64,000 nt of DNA from CAYWRZ01 sp964460845 (GTDB lineage: Bacteria; Bacteroidota; Bacteroidia; Flavobacteriales_D; UBA2798), in the NCBI GenBank assembly GCA_964460845.1, contig CAYWRZ010000004.1:1-64000 (forward strand). The letters run 5' to 3'. The notes beneath the pieces were generated by a model. That model was not told the origin of the DNA. It ran no database searches and worked only from the letters and a program-made list of their open reading frames with translations. Each line of letters begins with the position of its first letter. The stretch's first letter is position 1. This document shows, in pieces, positions 1 to 8,087 of the stretch. A program made the position numbers and the translations under genes.

Positions 1-33
1 AAGCTGAACCCTGTTTTTTGTGTCCGGTGCTTT

Positions 34-87
34 CGGTTTCGCTCAATCACCTTGTATTCTTTTTTCGGTTTGGTTCAATTACCTTGT
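34..87. repeat. Imperfect tandem repeat, two 22-nt copies
   Basis: Two 22-nt copies, at 34-55 and 66-87, start with CGGTTT and end with ACCTTGT; they differ at three positions and repeat with a 32-nt period. They lie beyond the 3' end of the CPBP protease gene, next to a hairpin. No function is evident; this could be the edge of a repeat cluster that continues outside the window. Confidence 0.5.
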
Positions 88-115
88 GGTGTTTATTAGA
101 GGAGTGTTCCGATGA

Positions 116-141
116 GTAGGTTGAGCGAAGTCGAAACCTAC
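116..141. repeat. REP-like hairpin over the CPBP gene stop codon
   Basis: Arms GTAGGTT (116-122) and AACCTAC (135-141) flank an interior containing GAGCGAAGTCGA. The stop codon of the minus-strand CPBP gene (138-140) lies inside the hairpin. The core resembles the short intergenic palindromes common in Bacteroidota genomes (GAGCG-AGTCG type), which is recalled knowledge and not a database hit. It may protect or terminate the CPBP transcript, though no run of T follows. Confidence 0.5.
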
Positions 142-1058
142 GTTTTCCTCCCCTTTTTCACTATCCACACCACACCTGCTATCAGCACCAACCCGCTCAG
201 CAGCGTTAACAAATGGCTTTCGGGTGTCGTGCCCAGCCATTCGACCTGTTGGGGCAGCTCGCCGCGTGCGATGAGAAAAGAAAGTACTACGGCCAGCGCA
301 TTCACTACAAAATGCAGCAGCATGCTGTACCGCAGGTTGCCCGTGTAATAAAAGAGATACCCGAGCACTAAGCCCGACAGCATTCGCGGGACAAATCCGT
401 AAAACTGAAAATGGAAAAAGCTGAACACAAAAGCACCCACCGCTATGGCTATATGCGGATTTTTGATTATCCGAACAAACAATTGCTGCAAGGCACCCCT
501 GAAAAACAGCTCTTCTCCAATGGCCGGAATCAGTGCAAACACAACCAGGTTAGCTAAGAGTACCAGCCAATCGCCATTTTGCAGGATAGATTGTGTCAAT
601 ACATAACTCTGTTCTTCGAGCTTGATAATCTGTGCTTCCAGTCCTGCCATCGACTCGGGCAGAGTAAGCTGTGCATTCCAATGCGCCAAAAAATTATTGG
701 GCGCAAAGAGGGCCAAAGCGGTAAGTACGGTAACCGGTATCAGCATTGCGCTCATTTTCCGGTCTGTTTTTACAAAATTTTGACCGGGTAAAGAGATGAG
801 TCGGTTCAGCAGTACTGCCGGGAGCAGAAATATGCCTATTTGGTTAAAAGCCAGCAGCACTCTTCTTGCGCCGTTTACCGAGGCGTCGGCATAATCGCTC
901 AGTTGTGCGGTGTCGGTATAGATGTTGAGTTGCCAAAGCGGACGTATCACCAGAAAAGCGACCAGCCCCGATAAAGCCATCGAAAGGGTCATCAGCAGGA
1001 ACAGGGAAATAAGCTGTACACCGGGGGTTTGGGAATTAAGCAGAGGAGGAATTTTCAT
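138..1058 (-). CDS. CPBP family intramembrane metalloprotease
   Basis: This 306-residue, strongly hydrophobic protein has several membrane segments. It carries the CPBP (CAAX protease and bacteriocin-processing) signature: Glu182-Glu183 and Arg187 in GEELFFRG, the FSFFH motif with His216, and His249 with Asn253 in HFVVNA. These residues bind the catalytic metal inside the membrane in this family. The start is an ATG, and the C-terminus is short and basic (KKGRKT). The gene is divergent from dusB with a gap of about 40 nt. Its substrate cannot be told from sequence; bacterial homologues range from prenyl-protein-type proteases to immunity proteins. Confidence 0.88.
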   Translation of the reverse strand: MKIPPLLNSQTPGVQLISLFLLMTLSMALSGLVAFLVIRPLWQLNIYTDTAQLSDYADASVNGARRVLLAFNQIGIFLLPAVLLNRLISLPGQNFVKTDRKMSAMLIPVTVLTALALFAPNNFLAHWNAQLTLPESMAGLEAQIIKLEEQSYVLTQSILQNGDWLVLLANLVVFALIPAIGEELFFRGALQQLFVRIIKNPHIAIAVGAFVFSFFHFQFYGFVPRMLSGLVLGYLFYYTGNLRYSMLLHFVVNALAVVLSFLIARGELPQQVEWLGTTPESHLLTLLSGLVLIAGVVWIVKKGRKT

Positions 1059-1075
1059 ACAAGCGCCTGAATTGC

Positions 1076-1083
1076 TAATTTTG
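1076..1083 (+). promoter_or_regulatory. TAnnTTTG -7 box for dusB
   Basis: TAATTTTG matches the Bacteroidota -7 consensus and ends 18 nt before the GTG start of dusB. It rules out in-frame starts further upstream that would run into the divergent CPBP gene. Confidence 0.6.
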
Positions 1084-1101
1084 CAGTCCGGAATTATTCA
1101 G

Positions 1102-2097
1102 GTGGTAAAGATAGGAAATATAGAGTTGGGGGAATTTCCCCTCTTGCTGGCGCCCATGGAGGATGTGAGCGATCCACCTTTTCGTGCCTTATGTAAGAAG
1201 CACGGTGCCGATCTGATGTACACCGAGTTTATTTCTTCCGAAGGACTTATCCGCGAAGCGGCCAAAAGCATGAAAAAGCTCGATATATTCGAGTACGAGC
1301 GTCCTATCGGTATACAGATTTTTGGCGGGGAGCTCGATTCGATGATGAAGGCGGCCGAAATGTGCGAGCAGGTTAACCCGGATATTATCGACATCAACTT
1401 CGGTTGTCCTGTCAAAAAGGTGGTGTGTAAAGAAGCCGGTGCCGGTATTCTCCGCAACATCCCTAAAATGGTAAAGCTTACCGAAGCCATTGTGAAGACG
1501 GTATCTAAGCCCGTCACTGTAAAAACGCGCCTCGGTTGGGACGACCAAACCAAATACGTGGTCGAAGTGGCCGAGCGTTTGCAGGATGTGGGCATACAGG
1601 CCATCAGCATTCACGGTCGTACCCGCACACAGATGTACAAGGGCGAAGCCGATTGGACGCTTATTGCCGATGTGAAAAATAACCCGCGTATGCGGATTCC
1701 TGTATTTGGCAACGGCGATGTGGATTCGCCCGAAAAAGCCCTGCTTATGAAAGAGCGCTATGGGGTCGATGGGTTGATGATAGGCCGTGCCAGTATCGGC
1801 TACCCCTGGATATTTAACGAAGTCAAGCATTTTCTCCGCAGCGGAACGCGATTAGCTCCGCCTACCCTGAGCGAACGTATAGAAGCGGCACGTGCGCACC
1901 TCGAAATGTCTATTCAATGGAAAGGTGAACGCGAAGGTGTGGTGGAAATGCGCAGGCATTACGCCAACTATTTCCGCAACATTCCGCATTTTAAAGATTT
2001 CAGGCTTCGTCTGGTCACTACTTACGAACCGGCCGAATTGTATGCCGTGCTGGATGAGATCCGTGATCAGTTTCGCGAAATAGCCATTCCCGCTTAA
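1102..2097 (+). CDS. dusB: tRNA-dihydrouridine synthase DusB
   Basis: This FMN enzyme reduces uridine to dihydrouridine in tRNA. The 331-residue product has the Dus TIM-barrel signatures: APMEDVSDPPFR near the N-terminus, YTEFISSEGL, NFGCPVKKVVCKEAGAG with the catalytic Cys, the tRNA/FMN-contacting segment IHGRTRTQMYKG, GNGDV and IGRASIG. I chose the GTG at 1102 because it gives the usual length (about 330 residues), starts right at the conserved VKIGNIEL segment, and lies just downstream of a -7 box. A longer in-frame reading from 922 would overlap the CPBP gene. The stop codon shares TTAA with that of the convergent permease gene. Confidence 0.93.
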   Translation: MVKIGNIELGEFPLLLAPMEDVSDPPFRALCKKHGADLMYTEFISSEGLIREAAKSMKKLDIFEYERPIGIQIFGGELDSMMKAAEMCEQVNPDIIDINFGCPVKKVVCKEAGAGILRNIPKMVKLTEAIVKTVSKPVTVKTRLGWDDQTKYVVEVAERLQDVGIQAISIHGRTRTQMYKGEADWTLIADVKNNPRMRIPVFGNGDVDSPEKALLMKERYGVDGLMIGRASIGYPWIFNEVKHFLRSGTRLAPPTLSERIEAARAHLEMSIQWKGEREGVVEMRRHYANYFRNIPHFKDFRLRLVTTYEPAELYAVLDEIRDQFREIAIPA

Positions 2098-3299
2098 CGG
2101 CTCAGGTGTTTTTTAACCAAAAAACGCACCGGCACCCAGGAGCACAGCACTCCGATAGCGCCCACTACCCCCACGATATAGATAAAATCCGAAAGGCGAA
2201 GCGCCACAGGATAATATTCGATGATGGCACCCTGAAGCGGCACTAAGTGGAAAAACTGCTGTAGCAGCACGATGCCTGTACCCAACACCAGTCCAATACA
2301 CGCGCCCGATAGGTTGATGAACAAGCCTTCGAGGAAAAAGATCCGGCGGATAAGGGTATTGTCGGCACCCATGCTTCGCAAAATGCCGATATCCTGTTTT
2401 TTATCAATGACCAGCATCGTCAGCGAAGCCACGATATTAAAGGACGTAAGCAGCAATACGAACGAGAGCATGACGAAGGTGAACCATTTTTCCGACTGAC
2501 TGATTTTATAAAGCAGCTCGTTTTGCTCAAAGCGGGTTTTCACCTCAAAATTTTCGCCTGCCAAAGCCGCGATTTGCCGTTTGATTTTCTTTTCGTCGCT
2601 TCCTTTTTCCAGCCCTATTTCGACCGCCGAGATATCGCCGCCGTAGTCGAGCAGGCTGATTGCTTCGTCGAGCGGCAACAGTACGTATTTGAGCGATTCG
2701 TCTTGTAAAGCCGAGAACGTTCCGTTTACCGGAAAGCTGGCTGAGCGGAAGGGGTCGGCACCGATTTTTATTTTTTTACTGCGCAAAGGCGCAAAAAGGG
2801 TAACGCTTTCTACCCCGGTGGGCCTGAAACCGAGCAGGTGCGCGATTTCGGTCTCGATCAGCACGGCCGGTTCATCGCCTTCGTACAGGGTGAGCGAACC
2901 TTCGTCCATCAGGGATTCCATGCCGGCGATGCCGAAAAAATCAGGCTCCACACCTTTCATCATCGCGTGTACAAAACGGTCGCGGTGACGCACAATGCAG
3001 ATTTCTTCTACAATTTCGGAATACAGCGCTACGCCCGGTATGGCTGTAATTTCTTCGTGCGGAAAAGTAGCCGAATCAAAGCTTTTGCCCGTAGCGGGAG
3101 TGATACGGATGTCGGCATCAAAACGGCTGCTCAGGGTGTTGACCAGCGCTTCGAGTCCGTTAATGGCCGAAAGGATAATGATCATAGCACTTACGCTCAG
3201 GGCAATTCCCGCCACCGAAATCCCCGAAATGAGGTTGATGACATGGTGCGATTTCTTCGAAAAGAGATAGCGGCGTGCGATGAAAACGGCGGTCTTCAA
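2094..3299 (-). CDS. FtsX-like ABC transporter permease (LolC/LolE type)
   Basis: At 401 residues it has the layout of LolC/E and MacB-type permeases: one N-terminal membrane helix (about residues 18-45), a periplasmic domain of about 220 residues, then three C-terminal helices forming the FtsX domain. The cytoplasmic loop DKKQDIGILRSMGAD between the C-terminal helices is typical of this family. It probably works with a separate ATPase in lipoprotein release or envelope transport. The start codon is TTG. It is the last gene of the rbfA / methyltransferase / permease operon, 33 nt after the methyltransferase. Its stop overlaps the dusB stop by 4 nt. Confidence 0.88.
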   Translation of the reverse strand: MKTAVFIARRYLFSKKSHHVINLISGISVAGIALSVSAMIIILSAINGLEALVNTLSSRFDADIRITPATGKSFDSATFPHEEITAIPGVALYSEIVEEICIVRHRDRFVHAMMKGVEPDFFGIAGMESLMDEGSLTLYEGDEPAVLIETEIAHLLGFRPTGVESVTLFAPLRSKKIKIGADPFRSASFPVNGTFSALQDESLKYVLLPLDEAISLLDYGGDISAVEIGLEKGSDEKKIKRQIAALAGENFEVKTRFEQNELLYKISQSEKWFTFVMLSFVLLLTSFNIVASLTMLVIDKKQDIGILRSMGADNTLIRRIFFLEGLFINLSGACIGLVLGTGIVLLQQFFHLVPLQGAIIEYYPVALRLSDFIYIVGVVGAIGVLCSWVPVRFLVKKHLSR

Positions 3300-3332
3300 A
3301 AGGTAAAATGCTGGTGCCGAAAGATAGGGATT

Positions 3333-4151
3333 TTACCGGCTTTCGCGTACGGCTTTTACAATAAGTCCGTTGCCGCTGCGGTGCGGACTGAGGCTGTCCA
3401 TAGAATACAAAATAAGGATCGGTACGATCAGCAGCAGGAAATAAAAAGGCAGCAGAATAAGAAAAAGCCGGCTTATTCGCAGCAGTTGGGCAGGCCATTT
3501 GATCGCCATTTTCCATCCAGCTTTGCCCGGAATACCGTGCGAATAGTGCATTTTGATTTTGGAAAACCCTGCGGTTTTGAGCTTTTCGCGCAGTTCCGGA
3601 ATGCGGTATCCTTCGCGCAGCGGTTCTCCGGCGAAGGTATTGTGGTGATTTTTCCAAAGCTTGTCGCTATCGCTGTATTCGGAAGGCACCGAAAGAATAA
3701 GCGTACCGCCCGGACGTAAGGAAAAGAGGAAGTTATCAAGTGCTTTACGGTCGTCTGAAAGGTATTCCAGCACGTCCACCGCAAGTATCAGGTCGAAAGC
3801 TTTTTCCTCTCTGAAATCGAGCAGGTTGGCTCTGCGGAAAAAGACCCTTGTTTTGCCGATAGTTCTGAAAAACTCGTTACAGTCGGCGATGTATTGTGTT
3901 TTGGTATCGATACCCAAAATGTTCCATTTGCTGTGCAGCTTACTCAGGTAATAGGCATATTGCCCGAATCCTGAGCCCGCGTCGAGGATATGTGCGTTGT
4001 AAGGCGCGTGCCGTTTCCACTTGCGTACTTCCCGTTTGATGTGCCAGGTGCGCAGCAACAAAATATCGAGAATACGGTAAAACAGCTTACGCGACCAAAT
4101 CGAGTGGTTGAAGAGTCGGCCGAGCGAATCTTTTACCGCACTGTAGTACAT
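3333..4151 (-). CDS. Class I SAM-dependent methyltransferase with C-terminal membrane segment
   Basis: This 272-residue protein has SAM motif I (ILDAGSGFGQYA), followed by DTKTQYI and the acidic segment DLILAVDVLEYL of a Methyltransf_11/23-type Rossmann fold. Near the C-terminus about 25 hydrophobic residues (LFLILLPFYFLLLIVPILIL) form a probable membrane helix, so the enzyme is likely bound to the inner membrane. The ATG at 4151 is 7 nt after the rbfA stop and gives the expected N-terminus MYYSAVKD; a longer reading would overlap rbfA. The substrate is unknown. A small hydrophobic molecule, lipid or quinone-like acceptor is possible but is inference. Confidence 0.82.
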   Translation of the reverse strand: MYYSAVKDSLGRLFNHSIWSRKLFYRILDILLLRTWHIKREVRKWKRHAPYNAHILDAGSGFGQYAYYLSKLHSKWNILGIDTKTQYIADCNEFFRTIGKTRVFFRRANLLDFREEKAFDLILAVDVLEYLSDDRKALDNFLFSLRPGGTLILSVPSEYSDSDKLWKNHHNTFAGEPLREGYRIPELREKLKTAGFSKIKMHYSHGIPGKAGWKMAIKWPAQLLRISRLFLILLPFYFLLLIVPILILYSMDSLSPHRSGNGLIVKAVRESR

Positions 4152-4158
4152 GGTTTTT

Positions 4159-4497
4159 TCAGGGTTTGAGCAACTGTCCGATTTGCTCGGCATAGTCGAT
4201 CGAATCGTCGAAATAGAAGATAAGCTCCGGTACCACACGCAGTTGTTTACCTACCTGTTGGCCGAGTTTGTAGCGTATTTCCCTCGATTGCGACTCGATA
4301 AAACGGAAAATTTCTTCCCGGTCTTTTGTGCCGTAGATGCTGAGGTAAGTTTTTGCCACGGCCAAATCGGGCGATACCCTGACTACGGTCACGGTGATCA
4401 TCGCCCCGCCGAAATAGGTACGGCTTTCGCGCTGGAAGAAATTGCCGAGCTCTTTTTGGAGCAGGGCGGCCACTTTTTGCTGGCGGATAGTACTCAT
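4159..4497 (-). CDS. rbfA: Ribosome-binding factor A
   Basis: RbfA binds the 30S subunit and aids 16S rRNA 5'-end maturation. The 112-residue product has the KH-like fold signatures of the family: STIRQQKVAALLQKELGNFF at the start, the VTVVRVSPDLAVAKTYLSIYG segment, and VPELIFYFDDSIDYAEQI near the end. I chose the ATG at 4497. A TTG-initiated form four codons longer would begin inside a TACCTTTG promoter box. It heads a minus-strand operon with a methyltransferase and an FtsX-like permease. Confidence 0.93.
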   Translation of the reverse strand: MSTIRQQKVAALLQKELGNFFQRESRTYFGGAMITVTVVRVSPDLAVAKTYLSIYGTKDREEIFRFIESQSREIRYKLGQQVGKQLRVVPELIFYFDDSIDYAEQIGQLLKP

Positions 4498-4506
4498 AAT
4501 AGGGTA

Positions 4507-4514
4507 CAAAGGTA
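4507..4514 (-). promoter_or_regulatory. TAnnTTTG -7 box for the rbfA operon
   Basis: On the minus strand TACCTTTG ends only 9 nt before the rbfA ATG, so the leader would be a few nucleotides at most. Confidence 0.6.
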
Positions 4515-4539
4515 TGTTTTTTTAAGCTGATTTATCCAT

Positions 4540-4547
4540 TACCTTTA
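4540..4547 (+). promoter_or_regulatory. TAnnTTTR -7 box before the ABC exporter
   Basis: TACCTTTA, one base from the TAnnTTTG consensus, ends 4 nt before the ATG at 4552. If it is used, the transcript would be leaderless or nearly so. Confidence 0.45.
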
Positions 4548-4551
4548 CCGC

Positions 4552-6399
4552 ATGAAAAGTTTTTTCATCGCCTTGCGGTATGCGGCAGAGTACCGTTTTT
4601 ATGCTTCGCTCAATATCCTGTTCAATATCCTTTCGGCGCTTTTTAACCTGTTTACGCTGCTGCTTTTTATTCCTTTTCTACGCCTTATTTTTCGCGAAGG
4701 CGAAGTACAAATGACCGGCGCTCCGGTATGGGACACTTCCGAAGGCTGGCTCCACGGTGTAAAAACGTATGCTTCGGCTTATACCGATTATCAGATGCTG
4801 ACCTGGATTTCCGAATCGGGTAAAGCCGGTGCCTTGCTGCACATCTGTTTGGTAATATTGGTACTGTTTTTTCTCAAAAACCTGACGCGTTACCTGGCCA
4901 TGTACTACCTGGCGGTGATCCGCAACGGGGTAGTGCGCAGCTTGCGCCGTAATATGTTTGTCAAATTGGTGGCGCTGCCACTGGGCTATTATACCGAAGA
5001 ACGTAAAGGCGATCTGCTTTCGCGCATTACTAACGATGTGTATGAGGTAGAGCTGTCCATTATGAGCACGCTTGAACTTATTTTCAGAGAGCCGTTTACC
5101 ATCTTTATTTTCCTGATTTCGATGATAGTGATCAGTCCGTCGCTGACCCTTATCTCTTTGTTATTGCTGCCATTGAGCGCGCTGGTGATAGGCCGGGTAG
5201 GGAAGAGCCTCAAGCGTACCTCGGTGAAAGGACAGGCCCGTATGGGCGAGCTGGTATCGGCTATCGAAGAAGCGATTTCGGGCTTGCGTATCGTCAAAGC
5301 CTTTACCGCCGAAAAAGCCGTGCAGGAAAAATTCGATTCGCTCAACGAAGATTATAATCGCCTGTCGGTGCGCTTGTACCGCAAGCGTGATTTGGCCTCG
5401 CCCCTGAGCGAGTTTCTGGGTTCATGCGTCATGATAGCGCTGGTTTGGATAGGGGGTAAAATGATTCTTTCCGAAGAAGAGACGGGACTTAACGGCGAAG
5501 CCTTTATCGGGTTTATTATTGTATTCAGCCAGTTGCTGCGTCCCATTCAGGGTATTGCTTCGGCGTATTCCAATATTCACCGCGGAATGGCTTCCGTAGC
5601 GCGTATCAATGAGGTGCTCGATGCTTCGGAGCGTATCGTAGAAAAACCTTCGGCGGTGGCAGTGAATGATTTTCAGGAAGCCATAGAGTTCAGGGAAGTG
5701 GATTTTTCTTACGTAGCTGCACCGGTGTTGCAACAGGTAAGCTTTCGACTCGAAAAAGGGAAAACCATTGCGTTAGTCGGCGCTTCGGGTTCGGGTAAAT
5801 CGACCATCGCCGATTTGGTGCCGCGTTTTTACGATGTAAAAGCCGGCGCTATTTTGCTCGACGGAGTCGATATACGTGATTGTCGCATACGCGATTTGCG
5901 TTCGCAAATGGCTATGGTGTCGCAAGAGTCGATCCTTTTTAACGATACCGTGCTGCACAACATCGCATTGGGCGATCCCTCGCCCGACGAGGCCCGTGTG
6001 AAGGAAGCGGCCGTGATTGCCAACGCGCACGAGTTTATCGAAAAATTGCCCGAAGGCTATCACAGCAGCATCGGCGACCGGGGTAGCCGGCTTTCGGGCG
6101 GACAACGCCAGCGTCTGGCCATCGCGCGTGCCGTTTATAAAAATCCACCGCTGCTTATTCTCGACGAAGCGACTTCGGCACTCGATACCGAATCGGAACG
6201 CCTGGTGCAGGAAGCCCTCAACAATCTGATGAAAAACCGCACCACCTTAGTAATAGCCCACCGTCTTTCGACCATCCAGCATGCCGACGAGATACTCGTG
6301 TTGCAGGAAGGGCGTATAGTAGAACGGGGCACCCATCAGGATTTATATGCCCGTGCGGGGGTATATCGCAGGCTTTGCGATATGCAGTCGTTTGTGTAA
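4552..6399 (+). CDS. ABC exporter, MsbA-like (fused permease-ATPase)
   Basis: This 615-residue half-transporter has an N-terminal six-helix ABC transmembrane domain (about residues 15-335) and a C-terminal nucleotide-binding domain. The latter has Walker A GASGSGKST, the Q-loop SQESILF, signature LSGGQRQR, Walker B LLILDEATSALD and the switch His in IAHRLS. It would function as a homodimer in the inner membrane. Similarity is to MsbA/lipid A flippases and related lipid or drug exporters; which substrate is carried cannot be seen. The gene stands alone on the plus strand, divergent from rbfA, and its stop abuts that of the convergent LRR gene. Confidence 0.9.
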   Translation: MKSFFIALRYAAEYRFYASLNILFNILSALFNLFTLLLFIPFLRLIFREGEVQMTGAPVWDTSEGWLHGVKTYASAYTDYQMLTWISESGKAGALLHICLVILVLFFLKNLTRYLAMYYLAVIRNGVVRSLRRNMFVKLVALPLGYYTEERKGDLLSRITNDVYEVELSIMSTLELIFREPFTIFIFLISMIVISPSLTLISLLLLPLSALVIGRVGKSLKRTSVKGQARMGELVSAIEEAISGLRIVKAFTAEKAVQEKFDSLNEDYNRLSVRLYRKRDLASPLSEFLGSCVMIALVWIGGKMILSEEETGLNGEAFIGFIIVFSQLLRPIQGIASAYSNIHRGMASVARINEVLDASERIVEKPSAVAVNDFQEAIEFREVDFSYVAAPVLQQVSFRLEKGKTIALVGASGSGKSTIADLVPRFYDVKAGAILLDGVDIRDCRIRDLRSQMAMVSQESILFNDTVLHNIALGDPSPDEARVKEAAVIANAHEFIEKLPEGYHSSIGDRGSRLSGGQRQRLAIARAVYKNPPLLILDEATSALDTESERLVQEALNNLMKNRTTLVIAHRLSTIQHADEILVLQEGRIVERGTHQDLYARAGVYRRLCDMQSFV

Positions 6400-6984
6400 T
6401 CAGTTGCCGCAGTTGCAGCTCGGGGAGAAATGGATTTTCGTATGCGGAAGCAGCGAGGAGATATATTTCTGCTCTTTTGGATTTAGCTGCACATCTCTCA
6501 GGTCGAACACTTTCAGCTTTTTCAGGTTTTTCAGCTCTTCGGGGAAGCTCCACAAATCGTTGCTCCACATATCGAGGTGGGTCAGCTCACTCAGTTGACC
6601 GAATTCTTTGGGGATGCTTTCGATGTGATTTTGGCTGAGAATCAGCGTGTGTAGTTTTGAAAGACGGCCGATACCGCTCGGTACCCGCAGCAATTTATTG
6701 CGCGATACATTCAGTACGCGCAGCTCTTTTAGCCCACTGATGCTTTCGGGCAGTTCGATCAGCCTGTTTTTGGAGAGATCGAGCTCGCGCAGGTTTGTAA
6801 ATTGTAAAATGGCTTCCGGGAAGCTGTCGAGCTTTTGTTTGGAAAGTTTGAGCCGATAAACCTGATCGGGTTGGAGCAGGGCGGCTTCGAGCGAGGTGAA
6901 CAGGCGGCTGGTATCGGCTTCTTGTGCCCGTAAAGGGGATGTGCCAAGGCCAATCAGGAAAAGAAAAAGAAGCAGCTTATTCAT
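6400..6984 (-). CDS. Secreted leucine-rich-repeat protein
   Basis: The 194-residue product starts with a signal peptide (MNKLLLFLFLIGLG...SPLRAQ) and is then largely leucine-rich repeats of about 23 residues with the consensus L..L..L.ls.N.l..lP..i. Five to six repeats are visible (LRELDLSKNRL, LRVLNVSRNKL, LHTLILSQNHI, LTHLDMWSNDL, LKVFDLRD). The C-terminus ends in CNCGN, whose paired cysteines may cap the solenoid. The ATG lies 2 nt after the ribF stop, so it is co-transcribed with ribF. It is probably a periplasmic or surface protein-binding scaffold; the partner is unknown. Confidence 0.82.
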   Translation of the reverse strand: MNKLLLFLFLIGLGTSPLRAQEADTSRLFTSLEAALLQPDQVYRLKLSKQKLDSFPEAILQFTNLRELDLSKNRLIELPESISGLKELRVLNVSRNKLLRVPSGIGRLSKLHTLILSQNHIESIPKEFGQLSELTHLDMWSNDLWSFPEELKNLKKLKVFDLRDVQLNPKEQKYISSLLPHTKIHFSPSCNCGN

Positions 6985-6986
6985 TT

Positions 6987-7928
6987 TCAAGCTTGTTCGA
7001 GAATTTTCAGGGCCAAATGGCGGTCCGTTTCCAGTCGGGATTTCAGTTCGGCTATGCCCTCAAACTTTTTTTCGTCTCTTATTCGTCCGATAAATTCCAG
7101 GCGCAACTCCTGTTCGTAAATATCTCCTTCAAAATCAAATAAATGCACTTCTACAGAAGAAGTAGGTGATTTTTCTGCGTTTACCGTAGGTCTTTTCCCG
7201 ATGTTGAGCATACCGCCTAATTGCCGGTCACCCAGTCGGGCGGTAACGGCATATACACCGTCGGCCGGAATCAGCTTATACGGATCATTTACGCGAAGGT
7301 TGGCGGTGGGAAATCCGAGTTGCCGACCTAATTGCTTGCCTTGTACTACAGTGCCCGTCAGTCGATAAGCGTAACCGAGGTAATTGCGGGCGGTTTCTAC
7401 GTCGCCGGTATGGAGCGCGTGTCGTATTTTGGTGGAGCTTACTTTCACATCGTCCACTTCTTGCGGCGGAATTTCCTCTACGCCAAACCCGTAAAGAGGA
7501 GCCAGTTCTCTCAGTTCGGCGATAGAGCCTTCGCGGTTGCGGCCGAAATGGTGGTCGTAGCCGATCACAAGCCTGTCGGTATGTAGCTGATTCACAATCA
7601 CGTCGCGCACAAACTCTATGGCTGTAAGCCTTGAAAACTCTCGGTTAAAGGGAAAAACCACCAGGTGGTCAATACCGCTTTCGGAAAGCAATTCGACTTT
7701 TTCGGCCTGAGTGGTAAGCAGCTTCAGGTTGGTATCGTCGGGAAACAGCACCGTCCGCGGATGCGGATGGAAGGTAAAAAGCACGGTTTCGCCTCCGGTT
7801 TGCGTGGCTATTTCGCGCAGGCGGCTAATGATTTTACGGTGGCCGATATGCACCCCGTCGAACGTGCCTGTGGTGAGTACCGGCTGCTTTACCTGCCGGA
7901 ATGTATCAAGGTGGTTATGAACCTTCAC
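6987..7928 (-). CDS. ribF: Bifunctional riboflavin kinase / FAD synthetase
   Basis: RibF phosphorylates riboflavin to FMN and adenylates FMN to FAD. The N-terminal nucleotidyltransferase domain shows TTGTFDGVHIGHRKII and VIGYDHHFGRNREG; the C-terminal flavokinase domain shows GRQLGFPTANL and PADGVYAV. I chose the GTG at 7928, giving 313 residues, the usual family size. The only upstream alternative, a TTG at 7985, lies inside a -7 promoter box. It is the first gene of a two-gene operon with the LRR protein. Confidence 0.92.
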   Translation of the reverse strand: MKVHNHLDTFRQVKQPVLTTGTFDGVHIGHRKIISRLREIATQTGGETVLFTFHPHPRTVLFPDDTNLKLLTTQAEKVELLSESGIDHLVVFPFNREFSRLTAIEFVRDVIVNQLHTDRLVIGYDHHFGRNREGSIAELRELAPLYGFGVEEIPPQEVDDVKVSSTKIRHALHTGDVETARNYLGYAYRLTGTVVQGKQLGRQLGFPTANLRVNDPYKLIPADGVYAVTARLGDRQLGGMLNIGKRPTVNAEKSPTSSVEVHLFDFEGDIYEQELRLEFIGRIRDEKKFEGIAELKSRLETDRHLALKILEQA

Positions 7929-7982
7929 TGCTTTCTTCCCTTTGGATTTGGCAGGTTCCGCATGGAGGGAGGCTGCCGCCTT

Positions 7983-7990
7983 CAAAATTA
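7983..7990 (-). promoter_or_regulatory. TAnnTTTG -7 box for ribF
   Basis: TAATTTTG on the minus strand. It overlaps the upstream TTG codon and so decides for the downstream GTG start of ribF, leaving a leader of about 50 nt. Confidence 0.6.
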
Positions 7991-8037
7991 GGAAAATAAA
8001 TTACGAACAGGAAAGGGTGTTATTAGGTAATTTGTAA

Positions 8038-8045
8038 TACCTTTG
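8038..8045 (+). promoter_or_regulatory. TAnnTTTG -7 box for atpD
   Basis: TACCTTTG lies 42 nt before the atpD ATG, in the divergent ribF-atpD region. Confidence 0.65.
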
Positions 8046-8087
8046 CGGCCGGAAAAACCGTATCAAACTATTCAAAATTCACGGAAC

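Noticed and set aside
922..1101. N-terminal extension of DusB
   Set aside because: It overlaps the CPBP coding region on the opposite strand and precedes the promoter box; DusB similarity begins at 1102.
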